Shown: piece after piece, positions 55,833 to 64,000 of the stretch
How the letters are laid out: every line of letters begins with the position of its first letter
Position numbering within the stretch: the first letter of the stretch is position 1
Origin: Aradus depressus
Taxonomy: Eukaryota; Arthropoda; Insecta; Hemiptera; Aradidae
DNA: 64,000 nucleotides
Reading direction: 5' to 3'
NCBI GenBank assembly: GCA_963662175.1
Contig: OY759216.1
Span: 42,425,087-42,489,086 of the forward strand
Notes under the pieces: generated by a model
Seen by the model: only the letters and a program-made list of their open reading frames with translations
What the model was told of the DNA's origin: nothing
The model's database searches: none
Position numbers and translations under genes: made by a program

Positions 55833-58800
55833 AAGCCTAAAATAAATTCACAGTTAAGCTTGTATTGCAGTCAATTGTTCCAAAGCTCCATCCTCTAGAA
55901 TTTGGACTTTTCCTGTTTTTTTTTAAAAATTATATTCTGCAACTTTACGAAGTATAGGGGAAGTTATGTAATCGGTCAAAAAAAATTCTTTAAAACAAAA
56001 ATTTATGTATGCATGTACACTTTTGCCTGTGTGTTGTCCTTCGGTCGTGTCATCCGTCTACCGTAACATCTAATTCTTTGGCTCAGGTGTCGAGCAAACT
56101 AAGTACAAAATGTTCTCACTTGAGGACTCAGTTATTACTTCTGACGTGAAAACGTCTATTCGCTCGTTAATCACAGTGATAGCCGGTCAAACATTCTTGT
56201 GTTACAAAATACCGTCAGATTTCAATCGATAATAACTACGAGATTAATAATGCGATAACAACGGTTGAGGTCACAATGGATAGAGCATGTCTGTACGTGT
56301 TTGTTGTGCAGTGTTTGTTTTGCCTGTGAAGTTATCGGGCTAGTGTGGGCGCCGGCGGATGATTGTTGCGAATTAGCGTTGTGTAAAATTAGAAATTAGT
56401 GTAGCGTGATAACGCGTTTAGATAGGACGTTGATTCGGGTGTCATTGTAAAGAGCTTGAGGAGCACTACTAGGACTCAAAGTGAAACAATAAAAATATTA
56501 GCCGAAATATATGTAAAAATCGATATTAAATTGAAAATTGCAAACAAATTAAAGATGTCGTCTCATATGAATCGTAAATAGGCGCGGAATTATTGAAAAC
56601 GCAAATCAGAGGAAAGCTCGCATCAAAAGAAATTTAAAAAACCTAAAAAGTCTAGTGTCGAGCAAATGCAAGAGCTACGGCAGCATATTGGAAAACTGGA
56701 GGAAGTATTTATTAACAACTGTCAACAACACACGAAATGTAAACAAAAGGTTTTTCTATTGTTTCTCAGTAGAAACATATGCACATACCATACTAAGCCT
56801 ACCTTCCTAAAACTGATTTATGTATATTATAAATAAAAAAAACTATCATTTCTTTCTACTTATAATTTTGTCCGTTCTTGAGGACAACATTTTTTCTGAT
56901 GAAGTGTGATGTATGAAATATATAAATGATATATTCAAATTATTATTATTATTAAATTGACTATATTTATTAGTATAAAATAAAATCCAAAAAACAACTA
57001 ATTTAGTGAATAATAATATGAATGCATTTTGTTTTAAAACAACCCATGAATAAAAAACAAAACACGACCATCAGCTGTTTTTAATTAGTGTAGTAATAAG
57101 GTGGAGATGATCTGAGTTGAGATGGAGTGAGAGTTTAGGCTTAAGGTATGGAGAACTAAGTTGTAGTGAATTGATTGTGATTAATTAGAGTTTTAATTGA
57201 AATAGATGCACAAAGGAGGTACTTTAATTATAGTTTTATATGCCCTAAAATAACTTAAATTTGAAGAATGGCCAGTATTTAGAAAGAAAAGGGACTAAAA
57301 CATTAGGTTGTAAAACTTCTTTTTGTAGATAATTTGATTTTTTTTTATCTCTTAGTTATTAATTTTATTATGTAGTTTAAGTAAATAAACCCCATCATTT
57401 GTTCTCGTAAATTATATGATATTCATTGGCCCAGTAAGATAATTTAAAAATATTTGGATTAGATTTAATATTTTAGCAGAATTTAGAAAAACAATATGGT
57501 ATCTCTTTAGAAATCCAAATAAAAAGTTTGTTTAAATTTACGTGCACTTAAAAATTACATGGTCTTAAAAATTGTACGTCTTGAACTTTTGATATTTTTT
57601 TAGGGTCCTTTTCGGAAAATATTGTAGAAATCAAAATTTAGTAAAATACCGAGTCATAAAATTTCTATAGAAAATGTGGTAATTTATTAATTATTATTTA
57701 TATTTTTATTTAACAATTATAATTATTCATTTACCACAGGGGACTGACGGTAGATATTGAGAAGTTCCGTTAAACCCAGGGGTTATTATATAAATCTTAT
57801 CTATTTTGCAGGGGCTATGCCAAAGTTGTCCGTTGAGAGAGGTTTCACTATAATAGTACGACACATATTCATTTTCACTCAAACTCTACTAACTTTCAGT
57901 GTAATAAATGTATTGACAAAATTTTATATGTAAATTTCAAGGCCTATAAGGACGACATCTATTAATTTTCAGAGGAATCAGCCGAAGTGGAGGGGGGATC
58001 AGAGGTTGGCTCCACTCAAATACCCCAATAACTTCCGATGTAATGAATTTATCAACATTGAATTTTATATTTAAATCTAAAACTTCATAAGAACAGTCTC
58101 TATTAATTTTCCACGAATTCTGCAGAAAGGAAATGGAGGATCCGAGAGGGGACACAAAATTTAGTATGAGGATTCAAAACCCCCTAAAAGTCAACTTTTG
58201 ATTTTCAGTCCAATCGACCGATTGGTTTTGGAGAGAGAACAAAAATTTAATTGATTAATTCGTGCTGAGGAAGTACACTGCCGGAAATTCAACGAGGACT
58301 TGATGTTAATTTTTTTCTCAGCTAAATTTGATTTTTTTACTTTTAAAAAATAATGTTATTTTGTCGCCGCGTTGGTCGCACAAGAGGACGACTTGCCGGC
58401 CCATACTGTACCGTTTTAATAATATAATAATTTGTATTTTGTTTCAGGTTTCCCATTAGGCCAAAGCTGCGGGAAGCTTGGTTCGAAGCGATTGGAAGAG
58501 AGCGCTATGTTCCATACAACGCCTTGTATGTCTGTTCCGAGCATTTTCTACCGGAGCTTATCAATCGTACTTACGCCTCTGGGACGGTGCATCTTCGAGA
58601 TGGAGCAATCCCTACAATTTTTAATAGCTATCCAAGCATCACTGTTCCAGGGGTAAATCAAATTTGATAATTGTAACAATACGCGCAAATGCAGATTGCA
58701 GACAAAACATAACTATTTCCACGTCATGTGAGCATAGGAGTATTTATTTAGGTTGTCAGTAACTAGGGATTCCATAAAATAGAATCTACTTGGTGAATAA

Positions 58801-61800
58801 ACCTTGGTAGGAAGAATTTAATACTCCCATAGTAGAGTCGGGCTCATGTCCACCAAAGCGCCGAAAAAAGCGCTCTGGTAGTAGGCGATATGACCTCACA
58901 GTTAAAGCCCGGGCATGAATCAAAATAACTTCTTCTATGGGCCGAAATTCCTAGTAGTGAAAGATATAAAAAAATGTTTCGGACAATTATATATAATACA
59001 ACCATAGAGCATAGAATGAACTAGAGCGGCCTTGGGGTGGAGCCAGGTGTGTCGTGCCTTGGGGAGGAGCCAGGTGTGCCCGCTTCCCCCCACCCTTTGG
59101 TTACCCACAACTCCCATCCTCTCTGGTCCCTGCAGTGATGTTCCTTAACCTGAAGTGGTAACCAGCTGAGTGCGTGTTCCATATATATACCATTTTATAA
59201 TACTTTCTAATCATATAATTATATCGTCGTGAGTGTTCTAATTTATAGTGTTTCATTTTATAAGTTAATAGCTGACGGAGCCGCTCTGTGCTATTCAGTT
59301 ATACTGTGTGGACACTCAAAATGGGCATGTGTGTGGCATATGGATGCAACAACCGAAGGAGAAAGTCACAAGATGAGGCAATAAAAATTTCCTTCCACCG
59401 TTTCCCAAACGATCCTGAAGAAAAAGAAAAATGGGTTCGAGCCATGAGGAGAAACAAGTGGAAACCGTCCAAACATAGTCGTATTTGTAGTGACCATTTT
59501 AAAGAAGATGATTACGACAATTCTTCTTTTTTTCGGCGATATTTGAAAAAAGATGCCATTCCATCGGTATTCAATGCACATCTAGCGCATTTACAGACGT
59601 CAACATCTACGGCAAAGGTAAGAAGAATTTTAAAGTGTGTACTTTCTCCGATTTCTTTATCTTTACCCGAAAAAAATACTAAAAACTGATTTGGAAATAA
59701 GTTCAGAAGAACTTTTAAAAACCCAAAAGAAACTGACTGAAACAAGAAAAAATTGAGATTAAAAAATTACAAAATAAGTATTTTATTCAGTGGGAGCATG
59801 GTGATTTACTGAACAATATTTCCAAGACATCATGAATAGAGAATCTGACAAGCACGTCAATAGCAAATTGAAAAAATTCTACGATGATCGCTTACGGAAT
59901 TTTGCCACGACTCCACATTTTTTATCCCCTAAAGCATACAACTTTGTTCGACAAACATTTCAGACTTGTCTTCTACATCCTCGAACAATAGTTCTAAGTG
60001 GTACTCGTCAATGAATGCCGAACCATGTTTTAGCTCAGAAGTTTTCCTAGTGCTCAAAGAAAAGTGCCAAAATCAATATGGTTTGGTGTGCAGTTTGATG
60101 TTTGATGCAATGGCCATCCGACAGCATATTGATTGGGATGGGGAAAAGTTGTATGGGTACATGGACTTGGGTTGTGGAAATACTGACGACGGAGCTCATA
60201 ACAGTTAATTTTTCATTTGTTGTACGAATTTGTTCTTCACCCCCTATATTATTCAACTAATTTTCTCATTTATATAATTATCTCGATTCTTTTTTTCTTC
60301 TTTTTTTTGTCTTCTATTTAGAAAGATGCAACTGTTGCTAGGGTGCAACAACCAGCATCTTTGTTGGTAGGTATGGATATGTTGGCGTGAATGGCATGTG
60401 AGAGGAAGGCCACCCAGTGGTTGGTCCTCGGGACGAAAATTTATATTAATTATTAGGACAAGGAAAAAATAAATAAAATAAAATAAAGATATAAATAAAA
60501 AGGAATTGAAAGACAATTTTGATGGACGGGTGAGAGAGATGATAACAGTAGAGGAAAATAATGTGAAAAATAAAAAATATTAAGAGCGAATAGTATTTAA
60601 GGTGGGAATAAGTCGCGGTTCCATCTTCTCTTTAATCTTCGTGGGGGGTTTTGTGGTAAGTGTTGTGAAGATAAAGTACGTATTTCTGGGTTTGTATGTG
60701 TGTAAAGTTTTCTAAAAAAACGTATGTAAGTAGTTTGTATTGTGTCGGATACTGTGTGTATCATAAGATCGTTATGAAGTGTTCTGTTGTTTATGTATGG
60801 GGGACACTTATCAGTCTGAGGGTTTTTGACTGAAACGCCTGAATTAGTTTGATGTTTTTGTGTCATGTCTAATTTTGATCGTCTATTTAGAAGTTCGTAG
60901 AGTATTTTGAGTCGACGGTTCAGCGTGTTTCGTGTGAGACGTTTGTGAGGGTTCCATGTCAGTCTTCGATCTAATGTCAGTCCTAGGTATCGTACAGTAT
61001 CAGTTTGAGGGAGGGGCTTGTCGTAGATGAAAACGGGGGTGGGGGGCATGTTTCTCGTCGAAATGTAAATGTGATGTGCTGTGATTTTTCTGTATTGTTT
61101 TATTTTTCATGTGTTGCACCAGTTTTCAATTTGTGTGAGATAGTGTAAATGAGGCGTGTATGTGAAGTTCAGCAGCAGCTAAGATGGCGGTGTCATCGGC
61201 GTATGTAGCTGTCATTGTGTGGATGGAGGTGGGCATGTCAGATGTGTATAGTGTATATAATAAAGGAGCTAAGACAGAACCCTGCGGTACACCCGCCAAT
61301 ATGCGTCTTATTGAGGAGATAGCAGAGCCCTGACGGACGGCGAATCTCGAAAGTTAAAAAAAAAACCCAAAGGGAGGCGAGTTGAAGGAGCGAGAAAACA
61401 ACTGGATGGAAAAGAGGAGCTAGACTGGAGCTGGGCTAGGCGAGGTAGGTAACCAAGGAGTGGAAGGGCTAGAGCACACCCCCTCCGGTCCTCCACCATG
61501 GGGAAGGCCGCTCTAGTTCATCTATACTCAGTGGTTGTCAATAACTACGGATTCCACGGAATCTACTTGGTGAATAAACCTTGGTAGAAAGAATTTAATG
61601 CTCCCATAGTAGAGTCGGGCTCATGTCCACCAGAGCTTTGGTAGTAGGCGCTATGACCTCATAGTTAAAGCCCAGGCATCTATGTTCTTATGGCTGCGTT
61701 GGTGGGCCGTGTTAGAGCACCCAGCGGCCATCCCCAGAGCTAAGGGTCAGCCTCACTCATAAGCTTCCAAGGGTTCAGTCCCAGGTACGATCCTGTCCGG

Positions 61801-63680
61801 CGTGTAAACTCCACCCTAGGCCCGTCGAATCAATTTGACAATAGGGTCTTCTGTATTCTCATGTTAAGTATTGTCTTGATACATTCTCATGGGCATTATA
61901 TTAGGGTTTTTGATTTGAGCCTCCTCCTCTCTTGCCGATTTCGCGGAAAATTAATAGGTGTGTTGCTTATGCAGTTCTGGTTACACAAGTAAAAATCAAT
62001 CGTATCGACACATTCTATTGGGAGTTATGCTGTTCATAGAGAGACACAGACAGATTTGTTTTTCCCCATTTTTATGAGGATCGGAAAACCTTCCGATGAA
62101 AACTCAACATAAATTTCATTACTTAACTTTCTCTATACTTCTTTGAAGTAAAAAATGAATGTATCAATACGAAATTTTATTTTTGTATCCAGAACCTTCT
62201 AAGAAAGATTCCTATTGATTTTTAGCTATTTAGTATGAGAATTCAGAACCCTCTATGTAAGTCAACTATCGATTTTGAGCACAAACAGTCGATTGGTTTT
62301 GGAGGGAGAGCAACAACTTAAATAATTAATTCATTCTGGGGAAGTACATTGCACCATTCAAATCAAGAATTGTACACATTATAAAAATTATATGTGATCT
62401 TCTTATCTCAATGTTGTTAATTTTAAAAAGAGGGTTTGGCTCATGTATTAGACTTATCCTCTTTGAGAATCACGTGTATCGTTTTCATTTGCAGGTATTA
62501 AGAAGCAGAAACAATAGGACTAGAAAGACCCCATTGGAAGATCCACTCTCTGAACCAGGTATGTCACAGCTCTACTTTTCTAGGTTTACCAAGTATCGGT
62601 AACCACACCATTCTCAAATTCATTTCATCCTGTTATTACTGGAAGTACGAAATTCACTCTCAGAATTACGCTTTACAAAGAAACAAAAAAAGCGCTGATG
62701 TCAACACATTACTTTCATATACCCAGTAATGCCAGTATGAAATGATTTTGAGAGTAGGGAGGATCTGTACAGAAGTAATGGCTGATATAAGAAAGACACG
62801 TATATTTTGTTTATATCAAATAATATGTATTTTTATGTATTCATTAATGTTTAACTTTCATGTTGTAGAAATAATAATAAGAAACAAAACTAGAAAGAAG
62901 TTGAGAAAAGTTCATCCGTTGTCTGACGTTGGTTCTAATACTTCCGCTGATGTTGGCAGAGGTACTTTAGCTGGTATTGGCTCTGGTACTTCAGCTGGTG
63001 TTGGCTCTGGTTCTTTAGTTGATGTTACCAGAGGTACTTCAGCTGGTGTTGCCTCTAGTACTGTGACTGGTATTGGCTCTGATACTTCAGCTGGTGTCGG
63101 CTCTGGTTCTTTAGTTGATGTTGCCAGAAGTATTTCAGCTGGTGTTGCCTCTAGTACTGTGACTGGTATTGGCTCTGGTACTTTAGTTGATGTTACAAGA
63201 GGCACTTCAGCTGGTGTTGGCTCTGGTACTTTAGTTGATGTTACCAGAGGTACTTCAGCTGGTGTTGCCTCTAATACTGTGACTGGTATTGGCTCTGGTA
63301 CTTTAGTCTATGTTGGCCCTGGTATTTTAGCTTATGTTGACTCTAATACTTTAGCTGATGCTGGTCTTAGTACTTTGGCTTATGTTAGATCTAGTACTTT
63401 ACCTGAGGCTGGGTCTAGTACTTTAGCAAATGCTGCTCCTAGTACTTTAGCTGATGCTGATCCCAGTTCTTTTGCTTACACTGGCTCTGGTACTTTAGCT
63501 GATACTGCTTTAGCTGATCTTAGCAGTTTGACTGATGCTGATCCTAGGACTTTAGCTCACGTTGGCTCTAGTACCTTAGCTGAAGCTGGCCTCAGTATTT
63601 CCCCTGATCTTCGTATCGGAACTTACGACGTGACAGGAGTACCTCTTGTTGTCTACAACATTCCCGGGAAGAAAAGGTGA
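54781..63680 (+). CDS. THAP-domain protein with octapeptide-repeat tail, four exons, 383 aa
   Basis: Exons are 54781-54851, 58448-58652, 62495-62558 and 62869-63680. All junctions have GT/AG, phases 2, 0 and 1 agree, and 1152 nt end in TGA. The THAP zinc finger is completed by the first splice: MVKRCCVYGCSN...SEISIHS joins FPIRPKLREAWFEAIGRE, then LYVCSEHF and DGAIPTIF. Ligands are C6 (or C5), C10, C53 and H56, with the conserved P26, W35 and AVPTIF-like box. Exons 3 and 4 open with similar basic segments (RNNRTRKTPLEDP and RNKTRKKLRKVHP). Exon 4 then encodes about 27 octapeptides of the type SGTLADVG. An AATAAA lies just after the stop (about 63690). THAP domains bind DNA and derive from P-type transposases; a nuclear role is likely. 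Donor gggg|gtaaat of exon 2 is weak, and extra exons in the 3.8-kb intron are possible. No transcript evidence. Confidence 0.78.
54852..55930. other. THAP intron 1, first part: no other gene
   Basis: AT-rich. A Tigger-end-like word (aaaacctcgattatctgaac) is at about 54885. A 61-codon frame at 55592-55777 has no domain and ends in the inverted SINE piece. Confidence 0.45.
56142..56760 (+). mobile_element. GACGTG element, copy 4 of 4, longest coding relic
   Basis: Starts 'tgacgtgaaaacgtctattc'. A stop (cgtaaatagg) breaks the frame of copy 2. Downstream of 'gagcaaatgcaagagctacg' this copy continues into QHIGKLEEVFINNCQQHTKC instead of the usual ending, so it keeps sequence deleted in the other three. 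Lies in THAP intron 1. Confidence 0.75.
57366..57690 (+). repeat. Interspersed repeat family C
   Basis: 'tttgttctcgtaaattatat', 'ggcccagtaagataatttaa', 'tggtatctctttagaaatcc' and 'cgtcttgaacttttgatatt' match 1500-1800 closely. Confidence 0.7.
57895..58310 (+). mobile_element. TACTTCCCC element (A), 5'-truncated
   Basis: Three modules in order and the right end 'gattaattcgtgctgaggaa' + 'gtacactgccgg'. It ends about 130 bp before THAP exon 2. Confidence 0.75.
58785..58925 (+). repeat. tRNA-SINE 3' part, variant a
   Basis: 'ggtgaataaaccttggtagg' to 'taaagcccgggcatgaatca', preceded by 'ttccataaaatagaatctac'. A sister copy with the same unusual preceding sequence is at 61545-61685; the pair brackets the P-element-like gene. 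Confidence 0.8.
59321..60208 (+). pseudogene. P-element/THAP9-like transposase, N-terminal half, broken
   Basis: It starts MGMCVAYGCNNRRRKSQDEA with a complete THAP finger in one exon (IKISFHRFPNDPEEKEKWVR, then SRICSDHF), followed by a good donor (gcaaag|gtaaga at 59618). A coiled-coil-like stretch follows (SEELLKTQKKLTETRKK), then, after frameshifts, the conserved P-superfamily segment FLSPKAYNFVRQTFQTC, KCQNQYGLVCSLMFDAMAIR, whose D is the first catalytic residue, and DGEKLYGYMDLGCGN. It stops at 60208; the remaining catalytic core is missing. It lies in intron 2 of the THAP gene on the same strand, so it could be spliced onto it. Relic of a P-type transposon. Confidence 0.82.
60597..61312 (-). 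pseudogene. Jockey-like reverse transcriptase fragment
   Basis: Leftward, 61312-61050 reads SAISSIRRILAGVPQGSVLA, then LYTSDMPTSIHTMTATYADD with the YADD catalytic box. A frameshift near 61130 follows. 61049-60597 continues PLPQTDTVRYLGLTLDRRLT and the C-terminal NRRLKILYELLNRRSKLDM ... SDTIQTTYIRFFRKLY region. N-terminal motifs and the endonuclease are missing, and about 60 residues after MTQKHQ seem deleted. A dead copy in THAP intron 2, opposite to the gene. Confidence 0.85.
61545..61685 (+). repeat. tRNA-SINE 3' part, variant b
   Basis: 'ggattccacggaatctactt' + 'ggtgaataaaccttggta' to 'taaagcccaggcatctatg'; sister of 58785-58925. Confidence 0.8.
61690..61835 (-). pseudogene. LINE C-terminal tail fragment
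   Basis: Minus strand 61832-61742 reads DGPRVEFTRRTGSYLGLNPW and then KLMSEADP, a close relative of 11283-11412. Confidence 0.6.
61850..62360. mobile_element. TACTTCCCC elements, B then A, back to back
   Basis: 61860-62145 is orientation B ending at 'cttaactttctctatacttc'; 62150-62355 is orientation A ending 'aattcattctggggaagtac'. The junction is near 62150. Confidence 0.7.
62929..63600 (+). repeat. 24-bp coding repeat in THAP exon 4
   Basis: About 27 units of 'ggctctggtacttcagctgg' + 'tgtt' with substitutions but almost no length change, so the frame is kept. Later units (after about 63310) have drifted more than the early ones. Confidence 0.9.
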
Positions 63681-64000
63681 TTTATAGCAAAATAAATAAT
63701 ATCTACATAAATATAAACCATTATTTATCTCTATTTACCTACTTTGTATCGTTTGGCTATGACTTTGAAAGTGTCTCAAAAAACTTTCATTTGTTTGAAG
63801 CCATAAAATTATTTGTTTGTTTGACTTTCAAAGTACTTGTTTAAAAACTATGCACAAAATAGCGGCATAACACAACTCGAGAAACTTAAATAAGAAGTAT
63901 AACCTCCCTACTTTTACAGTCAAACAGTGTAGCCACTGCTACCTATAGAATGTTTTAATTGCATGTGGGTTGCTGGTCCTTAATTTAATTTTTTTTGAAA
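63681..64000. other. AT-rich 3' flank of the THAP gene
   Basis: AATAAA-type poly(A) signals at about 63689-63694. No further gene or repeat recognised to the end of the window. Confidence 0.5.

Noticed and set aside
62912..63205. 97-codon antisense frame in THAP exon 4
   Set aside because: It is the complement of the 24-bp coding repeat, whose length keeps all frames open.

Overview
This is nuclear DNA from an arthropod, most likely an insect. It is AT-rich and intron-containing. It carries the DNA-binding families that have multiplied in insects (MADF-BESS, FLYWCH, BED, THAP) and is packed with Tc1, pogo/Tigger, P-type and Jockey-like transposon remains, a tRNA-derived SINE and many small foldback elements. 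I cannot name the species. The SINE often ends in a short (AACCT)n tail, which matches the insect telomere pentamer.

Layout. 0-6.6 kb: a Harbinger-like exon at the left edge and a decayed Tc1 element with double inverted repeats. 7-15.5 kb: satellites, a TA microsatellite, a 2.6 kb pogo-type element and several SINEs. 18-19.3 kb: a minisatellite and the first of four copies of an unclassified element that all point the same way. 19.8-63.7 kb: a run of seven gene models that can be reconstructed from single DNA-binding domains, with in-frame splice junctions at canonical GT/AG sites. They are FLYWCH (-, 19.8-20.4), MADF-BESS (-, 24.1-28.0), MADF-BESS (+, 32.1-37.5), FLYWCH (+, 39.2-39.8), BED finger (+, 41.8-45.0), a Tigger/Jerky-type protein lacking two catalytic aspartates (-, 51.9-53.5) and THAP (+, 54.8-63.7). 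A P-element-like THAP transposase pseudogene and a Jockey-like reverse transcriptase fragment lie inside a THAP intron.

The seven genes share a plan: a small DNA-binding domain at the N terminus (often split over two exons), then an acidic or low-complexity tail, in some cases a BESS or BESS-like interaction domain. Three of them have tandem repeats at the 3' end: a 46-bp minisatellite for MADF gene 2, a roughly 190-bp duplication of the last-exon domain for the BED gene, and a 24-bp coding repeat for the THAP gene. All the domain families are related to, or often recruited from, transposases. I infer a cluster of transposon-derived or transposon-interacting regulators; the sequence does not show what they regulate.

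Two further themes cross the window. One is an abundant modular element, here called the TACTTCCCC element, with hairpins at both ends. The other is a recurring CTGAnGA-hairpin-GAAAC motif that resembles a hammerhead ribozyme core and often sits in inverted repeats, including a nearly perfect 844-bp palindrome at 46460-47303. All exon models are read by eye, without transcript evidence.
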